From contig NZ_LMUH01000008.1 in the NCBI RefSeq assembly GCF_009766105.1, positions 5,814-69,813 on the forward strand: 64,000 nucleotides of DNA, written 5' to 3'. Shown piece by piece: positions 33,841 through 42,660 of the stretch (positions within the stretch are counted from its first letter, which is position 1; each line of letters opens with the position of its first letter). This DNA comes from Granulicella sp. S156 (GTDB taxonomy: Bacteria; Acidobacteriota; Terriglobia; Terriglobales; Acidobacteriaceae). The notes below the pieces were generated by a model. It had not been told where the DNA came from. It saw only the letters and a program-made list of their open reading frames with translations, and did not search any database. Made by a program: the position numbers and the translations under genes.

Positions 33841-36450
33841 CTACTCGGCGCGCAGGGCTTCCACTGGATTCACAGAGGCTGCTCGACGCGCGGGCAGGAA
33901 GCTCGCCGCCATCGACGCCAGCCCAAGCAACACGGCCACCCCACCCAGAGTGATCGGATCCCACGCCTGTATGCCGAACAGCAGCTTGCGGATCAACATC
34001 GAGGCACCCACCGAACAGACCAGCCCAATTGCCAGTCCGGCTACTGTGAGCCATCCCGCCTGCCGGATAACGAGTCTGTACACTGAGCCGCGCTGTGCCC
34101 CAAGAGCCATACGCACGCCGATCTCACGCGTCCGCTGGCTCACCGAGTACGAGATCACTCCGTAGAGCCCCACCAGACCAAGTACCAGAGCGATCGCCGC
34201 GAATCCACCCACCAGCCACGCTGAGAACCGGTGCAGGAGCGCCGCCTGCGTGCCGTCGATCTTCTCGTTCAAGGTGGCTTCGTCGGATAGCGCCAGATCG
34301 GGGTTTATCTGATGCAGAGTATGCACCAGCATCGGCAGCAGCATCGCGGCGTCCTGCCGTGTGCGCACCGCAAGGATGAAATAGTTGTTCGGCGTCTGGT
34401 TGATCGTAAGATACTCCGCTGGTGGGATGTCGACATCCAGCGGGCCTTCGCGAACGTCGTTGACCACGCCGACAATCTCCCACATGGACGGACGCCCAGA
34501 CTCCTCATTGGCGATCCTCTGCCCTACCGGATTCTGGCCGGGAAAATACTTTCGAGCCAGCGCCTGATTGATCACGGCCACTCCAGGCTTCGAAGCATCG
34601 TCGTCTTCCGTGAAGAGCCGTCCGCGCACCAGCGTAGCCTTGAGCGTAGACAGATACTCCGCGCTCACAATGCGCTCGTCCACGTCATTGTGTTCACCGA
34701 GGTACGGCCTGCCTGGGATCTGGATTCTATCGATGGCACAGTCACACTGCGCCGGGAGCATGCTGGTCATACCTGCTGACTCCACACCCGGCAGGCTGGA
34801 GACTCGGCGCACAACCTCTCGGTATAGCCCTACCGTCTGTTCATCACTCTTGTAAATAGTGTCGGGGGCCATCACCTGCACGGTCGCGAGATGGTTTGGA
34901 TCAAAGCCCAACGGAACGTGCAGCAGGCGATAAAGACTCTGTCCCAGCAATCCCGCGACGGCCAGTAGGACTGCCGCGATTGCCAGTTCAACGACCACCA
35001 GGTTCGCTCCGAGCCTGCGCCAGAGCTGGCCAGCGGCCCCGCGATCTCCGTCGCCTAATCCGTCGCGAACATCATGAAGCGAAAGCCGCAAGGTTGGCGT
35101 GGCGGTCACCAGCAAAGCGGCCAGCAGCGCAACAACCGCGGCAAATGAGCCCGTATGTGCGTTCAAGCCGACGCCTCCAAGAAAGGGCATGTTCGATGCC
35201 ATATCCTTGGGAACCAGGCTGCCAAGGAGTTTCATGGCACCGATGGCAACGATCACTCCTGCCAGACTGCCGAACCCTGCAAGCAATAACCCCTCGGCGA
35301 CAAACTGGCGCATCAGCCGCGCTGGCGTCGCGCCCAGCGCGCCTCTGACGGCAATTTCACGCCTGCGGCTCTCCGAGCGGACCAACACAAGGCTGCCCAC
35401 GTTGACGCACGCTATCAACAGCAACAACCCGGCTCCGCCCAGCAGTGCCAGAAGGATAGGCCGCACATCGCCGATCATCACTTCAGAAAGGGGAACGACA
35501 CTGGCGCTCAGACTGGGGCCTGCCACGGCGTATTGCTGCTGGAGCTGCTTGGCGATGGTGCTCATTTCAGCCAGCGCTACCGAGATGGTGACGCCATCGC
35601 GCAACCTTCCGATTCCCCAAAAATTATTGAAGGTCCTCATCTTCTCATGAGTGCTGAAGCTGTTGAAAGGAACCCAGAACTCCGCGTTGCCGCTCGGGGC
35701 AAAGGAAAACTCACGCGGCAAGACACCGATGATGGTGAAGGCCCTGCCGTCCAGATCCACGGTCTGGCCCACCGCACCCTTCTGCGCGCCGAAACGATGG
35801 AGCCAGGCCCCATAGCTCAGGAGCAGAACGTTTGGCCCGCCGGGCCGATTCTCGCCGGGATAAAAATCGCGCCCCAGCATGGGATGCACGCCGAGGGTTT
35901 GGAAGAAGCCGCCGCTCACGCGCTCGGCCGGCACCGGCTCAATACCGGAAGGAGTGCGCAGGAGATAGCCGGTGTCGCTGAATATATCGAGTGAGCTAAA
36001 CGATGTATTCAATCGCTGCCAGTCAAGATAGTCCGGATAAGAGAGCGGCCAGCGTGGCGATTCAGTGTAGCTTTCGTTCACCGACATCAGCCGGCCGGGA
36101 TTTGCATAGGGAAGCGGCTGCAGCAAAGCCGCATCCACAAAACCGAAGATGGCCACGCTCACGCCCATGCCAAGAGCCAGCACAATGATTGCGGTAGAGG
36201 CGAAGCCAGGATTTCGTACAAGCTGACGCATCGCAAATTGCATATCGCGCACCAGATTGTCGAACCACACCATCCGTTTTCTCAGATAGAAACGCTCTTG
36301 CGCCACACGCACATTGCCGAAGTTGAGCCTCGCCCGCCGGCGTGACTCAGCTTCACTCAAGCCTTCACGCTTCAACTCATCGGCTTCAAGTTCCAGATGC
36401 GCCTTGATCTCCTCAGCAAAGTCATCCGTGCTCCGTGGGCGTTTGAACAT
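33841..36450 (-). CDS. ADOP-type ABC transporter permease (MacB/FtsX-like)
   Basis: This 869-residue membrane protein combines a short N-terminal 'permease prefix' domain (about 1-60, FAEEIKAHLELEADELKREGLSEAE...ARLNFGN) with two MacB/FtsX units. Each unit has a periplasmic MacB_PCD-type domain (about 100-330 and 520-720), followed by FtsX-type membrane helices (about 360-480 and 750-869, ending VNPVEALRAE). Such proteins are abundant in acidobacteria. They lack an ATPase domain, so a separate ATP-binding partner is expected; none is adjacent here. The PadR-type regulator lies 2 nt upstream and is co-transcribed. The likely job is export or mechanotransmission across the envelope, with unknown substrate. 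Confidence 0.9.
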   Translation of the reverse strand: MFKRPRSTDDFAEEIKAHLELEADELKREGLSEAESRRRARLNFGNVRVAQERFYLRKRMVWFDNLVRDMQFAMRQLVRNPGFASTAIIVLALGMGVSVAIFGFVDAALLQPLPYANPGRLMSVNESYTESPRWPLSYPDYLDWQRLNTSFSSLDIFSDTGYLLRTPSGIEPVPAERVSGGFFQTLGVHPMLGRDFYPGENRPGGPNVLLLSYGAWLHRFGAQKGAVGQTVDLDGRAFTIIGVLPREFSFAPSGNAEFWVPFNSFSTHEKMRTFNNFWGIGRLRDGVTISVALAEMSTIAKQLQQQYAVAGPSLSASVVPLSEVMIGDVRPILLALLGGAGLLLLIACVNVGSLVLVRSESRRREIAVRGALGATPARLMRQFVAEGLLLAGFGSLAGVIVAIGAMKLLGSLVPKDMASNMPFLGGVGLNAHTGSFAAVVALLAALLVTATPTLRLSLHDVRDGLGDGDRGAAGQLWRRLGANLVVVELAIAAVLLAVAGLLGQSLYRLLHVPLGFDPNHLATVQVMAPDTIYKSDEQTVGLYREVVRRVSSLPGVESAGMTSMLPAQCDCAIDRIQIPGRPYLGEHNDVDERIVSAEYLSTLKATLVRGRLFTEDDDASKPGVAVINQALARKYFPGQNPVGQRIANEESGRPSMWEIVGVVNDVREGPLDVDIPPAEYLTINQTPNNYFILAVRTRQDAAMLLPMLVHTLHQINPDLALSDEATLNEKIDGTQAALLHRFSAWLVGGFAAIALVLGLVGLYGVISYSVSQRTREIGVRMALGAQRGSVYRLVIRQAGWLTVAGLAIGLVCSVGASMLIRKLLFGIQAWDPITLGGVAVLLGLASMAASFLPARRAASVNPVEALRAE

Positions 36451-36452
36451 AC

Positions 36453-36824
36453 CTATGCCCCCTCGCCGGGGAGTCCCTCGCTACTGCCCAAAATCAATCC
36501 CATGGCTCTCGTCAGCCGCTGCCACTCGCTCGCCTTCTGTACAAGCTGCTCACGCCCTTTCGGCGTCAGCGAATAGAACCGTGCCTTGCGGTTGTTCTCG
36601 CTCACACCCCACTTGGCGCTGATCCACTTCTTGTCTTCGAGCCTCTGCAAGGCCAGATAGAGTGAGCCATGATCGACGAAAAAGACCTCTTCGGATTGGC
36701 GCTGTATCGACCGCGCCACACCCTGTCCATGGCACGATCCCTGCACAAGCGTCTTCAGGATGAGCAAGTCCAGCGTCCCTTGCAACAGAGCGATACGGTC
36801 ATCGGCATTTTTTTGGGAAGGCAT
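36453..36824 (-). CDS. PadR-family transcriptional regulator
   Basis: This is a winged-helix regulator of about 123 residues. The characteristic LLQGTLDLLILKTL opens the domain. It continues with SCHGQGVARSIQRQS, VDHGSLYLALQRLEDKKWI (recognition helix) and SAKWGVSENNRKARFYSLTPKGREQL (wing), then a C-terminal helix. The frame opens at a GTG at 36842, but the ATG at 36822-36824 is preferred as the family's usual start (MPSQKNADDRI). It lies 2 nt upstream of the large permease gene. PadR-permease pairs like this are common in acidobacteria, and the regulator probably controls its own operon in response to an unknown ligand. Confidence 0.92.
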   Translation of the reverse strand: MPSQKNADDRIALLQGTLDLLILKTLVQGSCHGQGVARSIQRQSEEVFFVDHGSLYLALQRLEDKKWISAKWGVSENNRKARFYSLTPKGREQLVQKASEWQRLTRAMGLILGSSEGLPGEGA

Positions 36825-36910
36825 CCGACCTAAGCATCTCACCGGTTGGGTCGGATGTCAACACGAGCCAGAGAATCGAACTCTTGCCCACATTAGCAAA
36901 CGGCCCGGGG

Positions 36911-37089
36911 CTAAAGAGGTTGCTGAAAAAGTCGATGACTTCACTGAAGACGATTTTTGCTGTGTACTTTGCGTATGTAAAACCCTCAAAGATTTCGCAA
37001 ACGTCGTTTGTAGGGCCTTCTGGAGAGTCGTTATTTCGAAGCAATTTCTAACTGCTCACAAAGCTAGACTTTTTCAGCACCCTCTAAAG
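36911..37089. mobile_element. MITE-like element with inverted ends and target duplication
   Basis: A 167-bp non-coding element (36917-37083) is bounded by 17-bp inverted repeats AGGTTGCTGAAAAAGTC and GACTTTTTCAGCACCCT, which match at 16 of 17 positions. It is flanked by a direct repeat CTAAAG at 36911-36916 and 37084-37089, a good 6-bp target-site duplication. There is no transposase inside. It would need a transposase acting in trans. Confidence 0.8.
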
Positions 37090-37112
37090 CCCGATTCTTG
37101 TGTGGCTTTCTT

Positions 37113-37165
37113 CCGTAGCCTAAAGCTACGGCCCCCTCCGTCTCCCTGACGCTAAAGCATCAGGG
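37113..37165. repeat. Paired TAAA-loop hairpins
   Basis: Two hairpins lie side by side: CCGTAGC-CTAAA-GCTACGG (37113-37131) and CCCTGACGC-TAAA-GCATCAGGG (37144-37165, one mismatch). The same pair occurs at 42556-42609 with different stem bases that still pair. Both pairs are followed by GCG/GCGCT-rich sequence. They lie just outside the MITE. The remaining sequence up to 37321 holds the spermidine-synthase-like gene's promoter region, with no clear boxes. Confidence 0.65.
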
Positions 37166-37321
37166 AACGCGATTCGCGCTGTGGTGAACAGGCCATCATC
37201 ATCGAACGAACAAATGACTCAGGATGCTAAAGCCTTTCTTCCAGATGTATAGTGTTGCTTGCCTTGCCCCGGAAGGATCACCGGAATCCAGCTTGCCACA
37301 AACCTGCTCATAAGGCCCTTC

Positions 37322-39373
37322 ATGCGTTTTTCGCGAATTCTCTTTGGCAGCGTTATCTTCTTTTCAGCCTTTCTTCTTTTCCTGGTTGAGCCTCTCGCCG
37401 CCAAACAGATTCTCCCTGTTCTGGGCGGCTCGTCAGCAGTCTGGATCACGTGCCTCGTCTTCTTCCAGCTCATGCTGCTGGTCGGCTATCTCTACGCACA
37501 TTGGCTCACGCACCGTTTCTCCCGAGCTGCGCAAAGAAATATTCATATCGCCATGCTGGCGATAGCCTTCGCTTTATTGATGGTGCAATCGCATCTTCAT
37601 CCAGGCATGCAGAGTGCTGCTGCACATCCGGTAGCGGCGATTTTCATCCTGCTTATGGCCAGCATCGGGCTGCCCTTTTTTCTGCTGGCCTCCACCAGCC
37701 CGCTGCTCCAAGTCTGGCTCTCCTGGCAGCAACAAAATCGCATTCCCTATCGGCTGTTCGCCTTGTCGAATGCAGGCTCTCTGCTGGCTCTGATTGCTTA
37801 CCCCACGCTGGTCGAACCTTATCTCAGCCTGCGGCACCAGTGGACGATATGGTCGGTGGGCTTTGCCTGCTATGCGATTCTTGGCTTTATTCTTGCGCGG
37901 AAGATGTATGCCTCGGCACCAGTGACAGTACCCGCTCCAGCAGATGAGGCGATCGGCGAAACGGAGACCTCTTCGCGCCGGCAACGATGGCTCTGGTTCT
38001 TGTTGCCCATGGCCGCAGCCATGCAGTTAAGCGCCGTCACCGAACATCTTACGCAGAACATCGCCGCGATTCCGCTGCTATGGATTCTGCCGCTAGCCGT
38101 CTACCTGCTTAGCTTTATCCTCGCTTTCGATGCGCCCTCTCTCTATCGCCGATGGATCGTTGTGCGCTTGTTAGTAGTGATGCTGGCCAGCCTCGGATAC
38201 ATGCTGACCAAGACCGACATGACTCTCGCGATCGGCATCAGCATTCTGTTCTTTCTTCTGGAAGTCTTCGTGGCCTGCTACTTCTGCCATGCCGAAGTAT
38301 GTGCTCTGCGTCCGCGTCGGGCCTCCGAGGCTACCAGGTTCTATCTCTTGCTCGCAGCCGGAGGCGTCGCCGGAACATTTTTCATCGGCATTGTCTGCCC
38401 TTATCTTTTCGCCGCCAATTACGATACCGCCATCGCCTTTGCGGTGACCGCGGCGCTCGCGCTTGCCGTAACCTGGCGAGACGGATGGGCACAGCGCCTG
38501 CTGTGGTCTACCGGCACGATCTTGTTGTGTGTGCTCCTGGGGATGCTGCACATCGCCTACGCCAGACAATCGCTCATCGAGATGCGCAGCTTCTATGGAT
38601 CGCTGCGCGTGACCCAAACCAATTCCCCGCCCCAGGCACAGACGGTAAGGACTCTGCTGAATGGCGCTGTGCAGCATGGAATCCAGTGGTTCGGTCCCGA
38701 GTTTCATCGCAGGCCGACAACCTACTATGCCGAAGACTCTGGAGCCGGCCTCGCGCTCGAACATTGCTGTGCAGGCCGCCCGCGAAATATCGGCGTCGTC
38801 GGGTTAGGCGCAGGAACGCTCGCCGCCTACGGTCAGCCCGGAGACCGCTTCCGATTCTATGAGATCAATCCAGAGGTAATAACAATCGCACAGCATCTCT
38901 TTACCTACCTCCGCGATTCTCCTGCGCAGGTAAGTATTGCGGATGGCGACGCGCGCATTTCGCTTACGCAGGAATCCTCGCAGCACTTCGACGTGCTTGT
39001 CGTCGACGCCTTTTCCGGCGACGCAATCCCGGTGCATCTGCTGACCCGCGAAGCGATGGCGCTGTATCAAAGGCATCTTGCGCCTGGTGGAATCGTGGCC
39101 TTCCATATCTCTAATCAATTTCTCAACCTCGCTCCCGAAGTGGCTCTGCTTGCCTCTTCCGCCAACATGCAGTCCAGGATCATCGATTCCCCGGCTGACA
39201 GCGCACGAGGAGAACTGGCGGCAAGCTGGGTTCTGGTCAGCAACAACATGGATTTCTTCCAGCAACCCGAGATTGCGAGTGTAGCCCGATCCATCCCAGC
39301 CGAATCCGGCTTGCAGCTCTGGACAGACGATTACTCCAGCCTGTTGCCGATTATGAAATGGCTGGGCCATTAG
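37322..39373 (+). CDS. Membrane-anchored spermidine-synthase-like protein
   Basis: This 683-residue two-part protein starts with a membrane module (residues about 1-390) of roughly ten helices. It begins FLLFLVEPLAAKQILPVLGGSSAVW, a motif shared by proteins called 'fused MFS/spermidine synthase', and includes MQLSAVTEHLTQNIAAIPLLWILPLAVYLLSF. The C-terminal part (about 440-683) is a spermidine synthase-like Rossmann fold with GVVGLGAGTLAAYG, FYEINPEVITIAQ, DGDARISL and DVLVVDAFSGDAIPVHLLT, where Asp and Glu contact the aminopropyl donor in true synthases. Whether it makes polyamines is unproven. The start ATG at 37322 is the family-typical one; a longer frame upstream has no ribosome-binding site. 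Confidence 0.88.
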   Translation: MRFSRILFGSVIFFSAFLLFLVEPLAAKQILPVLGGSSAVWITCLVFFQLMLLVGYLYAHWLTHRFSRAAQRNIHIAMLAIAFALLMVQSHLHPGMQSAAAHPVAAIFILLMASIGLPFFLLASTSPLLQVWLSWQQQNRIPYRLFALSNAGSLLALIAYPTLVEPYLSLRHQWTIWSVGFACYAILGFILARKMYASAPVTVPAPADEAIGETETSSRRQRWLWFLLPMAAAMQLSAVTEHLTQNIAAIPLLWILPLAVYLLSFILAFDAPSLYRRWIVVRLLVVMLASLGYMLTKTDMTLAIGISILFFLLEVFVACYFCHAEVCALRPRRASEATRFYLLLAAGGVAGTFFIGIVCPYLFAANYDTAIAFAVTAALALAVTWRDGWAQRLLWSTGTILLCVLLGMLHIAYARQSLIEMRSFYGSLRVTQTNSPPQAQTVRTLLNGAVQHGIQWFGPEFHRRPTTYYAEDSGAGLALEHCCAGRPRNIGVVGLGAGTLAAYGQPGDRFRFYEINPEVITIAQHLFTYLRDSPAQVSIADGDARISLTQESSQHFDVLVVDAFSGDAIPVHLLTREAMALYQRHLAPGGIVAFHISNQFLNLAPEVALLASSANMQSRIIDSPADSARGELAASWVLVSNNMDFFQQPEIASVARSIPAESGLQLWTDDYSSLLPIMKWLGH

Positions 39374-39936
39374 AGTGACTGCGCGATATCGGTATATAGA
39401 ACAGATCTCTCGAGAACGAGCGGCCTGAACCTCTGGAAGCAGCGCTCCAGGATAGTCCCACTCCTGGACGCGAGGTCGGCATGAAATAGGTTCGCGCTAA
39501 AGTGAGCAAAATGAGACAGACCGCGCTCATATCGGCGGAATACTATTCCTTCACTATGGATTCCCGAATCGGAACGTGGTTTCCACATCGGCACAATTCG
39601 AATGGGTCGTGGGATTCGATCTGCTCTGTATGTCTAGCTACTATCGCGACTGTGAAGGTTGAATCTGAACTGAGCTTTCGTGAACATACCCACGTCTGCG
39701 ATCCGAAGCGTCTACATCAATTCAGCGCAAAAACCCTGACAAGCGACTACTAGCGCAGTTTTCGTAATGCTGTTAAGCGGAAGGACCCTGCGAGTGTCGT
39801 TTTTCCTGGGGAAAAACGACGTAGATATCCTTGACTCGCTCTACACCATTACGAGAACTGCTCAAGCCGCACGATCAGGAACGCCTAAGCGGTGACAACT
39901 ATCTCAAAATCCACCACTACTGCACTTCCCGAATAA
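39374..39936. other. Intergenic region upstream of the TetR gene
   Basis: Apart from the structured element at 39753-39863, nothing is supported here. An open frame of 83 codons (39502-39753) has no ribosome-binding site and an unlikely composition. The last 70 nt are AT-rich and lead into the TetR promoter. Confidence 0.5.
39753..39863. repeat. Structured intergenic element, copy 2 of 2
   Basis: Outer arms GCGCAGTTTTCGTAATG (39753-39769) and CATTACGAGAACTGCTC (39847-39863) pair at 15 of 17 positions, plus one G-T. Inside, GCGAGT (39790-39795) pairs with ACTCGC (39834-39839). Directly within that is the core hairpin 39796-39820, with arms GTCGTTTTT/AAAAACGAC around CCTGGGG. Total length, core and the TCGCTCT box match the copy at 2332-2442. 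The distal stem bases differ but stay complementary. Confidence 0.7.
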
Positions 39937-39965
39937 TTGACTGTCCAGACGCTTATTAGTATATT
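39937..39965 (+). promoter_or_regulatory. Sigma-70-type promoter of the TetR gene
   Basis: TTGACT (39937-39942) and TATATT (39960-39965) are separated by exactly 17 nt, close to consensus. The expected transcription start is about 39972, directly at the GTG chosen as the start codon. Confidence 0.7.
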
Positions 39966-39972
39966 GGGTTGT

Positions 39973-40539
39973 GTGGCAAGGCCAAAGAGTGACGATAAGC
40001 GGAACGCTATTCTGGCGGCGGCGACCCGCGTGATCGTTACGCAAGGGCTGAGCGCCCCGACGGCGGTGATCGCGCGAGAAGCCGGCGTAGCGAATGGTTC
40101 CCTGTTCACTTACTTCGAGACCAAAACTGAGCTATTTAATCAGCTCTATCTTGATCTGAAAATCGGGATGGGGTCCGCTGTCCTGGAAGGGCTTCCGGCA
40201 GGGGGCGAGCTGCGGGAGCAGTTCTTTCACATCTGGTCCAATTGGATGAGATGGGCGGTGTCCAATCCTGAGAAGCGACGCGCGCTGGCGCAGCTCGGCG
40301 TCTCCGACGAGATCACACTCGAGAGCCGTGCCGCGGGGCATAAGGCCATGGCAGGCCTCCGAGATCTGCTGGAGCGGGGGCGTGCCCATGGTTCCCTGCG
40401 CGAAGCTTCCATGGGGTTTGTCCTCGCGATCATGAACTCGCTGGCGGAAGCAACGATGGATTTCATGGTGCAGGACCCCGCCAATGCGGACAAACACTGC
40501 AAGATTGGATTCGATGCCCTGTGGCGTGTATTTGGCTGA
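39973..40539 (+). CDS. TetR-family transcriptional regulator
   Basis: This 188-residue regulator has an N-terminal HTH of the TetR type: AILAAATRVIVTQGLSAPTAVIAREAGVANGSLFTYFETKTELFNQLY. A variable all-helical ligand-binding domain (about 60-188) follows. The frame opens at a TTG (39937) that is itself the -35 box of a near-consensus promoter. The GTG at 39973 (MARPKSDDKRN) is therefore chosen, and the mRNA is probably leaderless. It is followed 49 nt later by two short-chain dehydrogenase genes on the same strand, which are likely targets of its regulation. Confidence 0.88.
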   Translation: MARPKSDDKRNAILAAATRVIVTQGLSAPTAVIAREAGVANGSLFTYFETKTELFNQLYLDLKIGMGSAVLEGLPAGGELREQFFHIWSNWMRWAVSNPEKRRALAQLGVSDEITLESRAAGHKAMAGLRDLLERGRAHGSLREASMGFVLAIMNSLAEATMDFMVQDPANADKHCKIGFDALWRVFG

Positions 40540-40588
40540 TTTCTTGAATGAATTAATGACTGACTAGACACACTCTTAAAGGAGAAAT

Positions 40589-41530
40589 ATGTCAAAGAGC
40601 AATTTGAAAGATCCCTCAGACCGCAAGGCATACATCATCACCGGCCCAACCTCCGGCATCGGTCGCGCCACGGCGCTTGAGCTGGCCAAGCACGGCACGG
40701 TCGTACTCGTGGGCCGCGACACCGTCAAGCTCGACGAGATACAGATGGTCATCGAGCAAAGAGGACAGCATGCGGTGCCGGTCGTGTGCGACTTGTCGGA
40801 TCTTGCGAGCGTGCAACGCGCAGCTGCGGAGATTGTCGCGCTCCCTCTTTCGATTGCCGGGCTGCTCAATAACGCGGGCATCTTCCCGATGCGCGCCACG
40901 AAGAATGCACTGGGCTGGGACAATGCGTTCGCGACGAACCACATCGGACCGTTCGTGCTGACCGAAGCGCTCATCCCGCATCTTCCTGACGGCGCGAATG
41001 TGGTCTTCGTCGCCTCAGGGGTGGAAGATCCCGAGCGTAAACCAGCCAAGATGGCGGGCTTCCGTGGCAGCCGTTACATCTCAGCCGAGGCGAGTGCACG
41101 CGGCGAGTGGAAGCCGGGCGGATCGAAGATGCCGGGATCGGACGCCTATGCGACGTCGAAGCAATGCACCCTGGCCACGGCGCTGGCGTTCGCTCGTGAG
41201 ACTCCGCGGTTGCGTATCAACGCGATCGAACCGGGATTCAGCCCGGAGACTGGCCTCGGGCGCGATGCCCCAGCCTTCCTGCGCTTCCTCTCGAAGTACG
41301 TCCTCTCTCTGCTCGCTCCTCATATCAAGTACTGGAGCACTCCGAAGCTCGCCGCACCCGTTATCACCAAGGCACTGCTCAATGAATCGGGTGAGACCGG
41401 CATCTACTACGACGAGGTCGGCCGCCCCATGCTCGGCTCCGCGCTTGTGCGCGATGCGAAGTTCCAAGACCGTGTCGTCACCGAAACGCGCGCCTTGCTG
41501 GCGACCGTTCCCTCTACCAAAGCGGCATGA
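40589..41530 (+). CDS. Short-chain dehydrogenase/reductase (SDR), retinol dehydrogenase-like
   Basis: This is an NAD(P)-dependent oxidoreductase of 313 residues, longer than the classical 250, as in the retinol dehydrogenase/WW-oxidoreductase-like SDRs. It has the cofactor motif GPTSGIGRATALELAKHG, the NNAG motif as LLNNAGIFP, the catalytic YATSK (Tyr and Lys) and a C-terminal extension. An AAGGAG ribosome-binding site precedes the ATG. It lies between a TetR regulator and a second SDR gene. The substrate cannot be predicted. Confidence 0.92.
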   Translation: MSKSNLKDPSDRKAYIITGPTSGIGRATALELAKHGTVVLVGRDTVKLDEIQMVIEQRGQHAVPVVCDLSDLASVQRAAAEIVALPLSIAGLLNNAGIFPMRATKNALGWDNAFATNHIGPFVLTEALIPHLPDGANVVFVASGVEDPERKPAKMAGFRGSRYISAEASARGEWKPGGSKMPGSDAYATSKQCTLATALAFARETPRLRINAIEPGFSPETGLGRDAPAFLRFLSKYVLSLLAPHIKYWSTPKLAAPVITKALLNESGETGIYYDEVGRPMLGSALVRDAKFQDRVVTETRALLATVPSTKAA

Positions 41531-41647
41531 ATATATCTGAACTCACATGTCGTATCACCGCTGTCAGCAGCGGCTTCGGCCACCTCACATCGGTCCTCGA
41601 AAGCCGGTATCCCTCATCAACCAGTACAGCCGAAAAAGGAGCTCTAA

Positions 41648-42427
41648 ATGTCGATAGAAACTGATGTCATTTCACAAAACAAGATTGCGATTGTCACAGG
41701 TGGGAGTCGCGGTATTGGCCGCAACATCGTGCTGAGTCTGGCCAAGCGCGGCGTCGATTCGATCTTCACCTATAACTCCAATCAGACAGAAGCCGAAAAG
41801 GTCGTCGCACTGGTGGGCGAGACGGCGCAGAAGGCCATCGCCCTGCAGCTCGACACCGGCAACGTCAGTGTCTTCGAGATGTTTGTGCAGAGTGTGCAGT
41901 CAGCGCTCAAGAACCTTGGAGCGACGCACTTCGATTATCTGGTCAACAATGCAGGCAACAATCACCACAACATGTTTTTCGACAAAGCGACCGAGGAAGA
42001 ACTCGACAGCATCTACAACGTCCACTTCAAGGGTGTCTTCTTCCTGACCCAGAAGCTTCTTCCTCTCATCAACGACGGAGGACGTATCGTCAACGTATCG
42101 ACAGCGCGAACGCGCCTCATCTCGCCGGGAGGCGCTGCGTATGGCTCGATGAAGGGAGCGGTTGAAGTGCTGACGAAATATATGGCGAAGGAACTCGGGC
42201 CGCGAAGGATTGCGGTCAACGTTGTCGCTCCCGGCGCCACGGAAACGGATTTCAGCGGCGGCATCGTTCGGGATAATCCTGTCATGAACAAGAGGGTGGC
42301 CGATGGGACGGCTCTGGGCCGGGCAGGTGTTCCCGACGATATCGGTCTCATGATTGCCTCGCTACTCTCTGAGGACAATCGCTGGATCAATGCGGAGCGG
42401 ATCGAAGTCACGGGCGGCTACGTTTAG
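41648..42427 (+). CDS. SDR family oxidoreductase (FabG-like)
   Basis: This 259-residue classical SDR is similar in layout to 3-oxoacyl-ACP reductases. The cofactor motif is VTGGSRGIGRNIVLSLAKRG, followed by YLVNNAGNN, the active-site region RIVNVSTART with YGSMKGAVE (Tyr and Lys) and VAPGATETDF. The C-terminus ends WINAERIEVTGGYV, typical of the family. AAAAGGAG precedes the ATG. It is the last gene of the TetR-SDR-SDR group, with a 117-nt gap after the first SDR. It probably reduces a small carbonyl compound. A role in fatty-acid synthesis is unlikely without other fab genes nearby. Confidence 0.92.
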   Translation: MSIETDVISQNKIAIVTGGSRGIGRNIVLSLAKRGVDSIFTYNSNQTEAEKVVALVGETAQKAIALQLDTGNVSVFEMFVQSVQSALKNLGATHFDYLVNNAGNNHHNMFFDKATEEELDSIYNVHFKGVFFLTQKLLPLINDGGRIVNVSTARTRLISPGGAAYGSMKGAVEVLTKYMAKELGPRRIAVNVVAPGATETDFSGGIVRDNPVMNKRVADGTALGRAGVPDDIGLMIASLLSEDNRWINAERIEVTGGYV

Positions 42428-42555
42428 CTCGCTGACCTCCCGTTCCCGATCACGTGCGCTCTTGAATCAGAGGCACCAAGAGAGAATACCTTGGTCCATA
42501 GCCCTCATCGGCAAAAAGGCCCGGGGTGAAGTCCTATTCGCGCCTGGCTATATAT

Positions 42556-42609
42556 CCGTAGCCTAAAGGCTACGGCTCCCTCCCGCCCCGCGACGCTAAA
42601 GCGTCGCGG
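42556..42609. repeat. Paired TAAA-loop hairpins, second locus
   Basis: CCGTAGCC-TAAA-GGCTACGG (42556-42575) and CCGCGACGC-TAAA-GCGTCGCGG (42588-42609) are perfect 8-bp and 9-bp-arm hairpins. The arrangement is the same as at 37113-37165 but the second stem differs, with compensatory changes. The pair is followed by GGTTTGCGCT. It lies between the second SDR gene and the ArsR promoter. Confidence 0.7.
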
Positions 42610-42660
42610 TTTGCGGTTTGCGCTATGTCTCGTCCGGCATTCCATTGTGTTAAATTTCTC

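Noticed and set aside
36865-36900. tRNA-like 3' end on the minus strand (GAGTTCGATTCTC-like T-arm)
   Set aside because: Only the T-loop resembles a tRNA. No acceptor stem, D-arm or anticodon arm can be folded in the flanking sequence.
37113-37165. CRISPR-like appearance of adjacent short palindromes
   Set aside because: There are only two hairpins, with unequal stems and no regular spacers, and no cas genes are in the window. They belong to a hairpin repeat family.
39502-39753. Open frame of 83 codons in the gap after the spermidine-synthase-like gene
   Set aside because: It has no ribosome-binding site, no protein-like composition and no recognisable family, and it ends inside the structured element.
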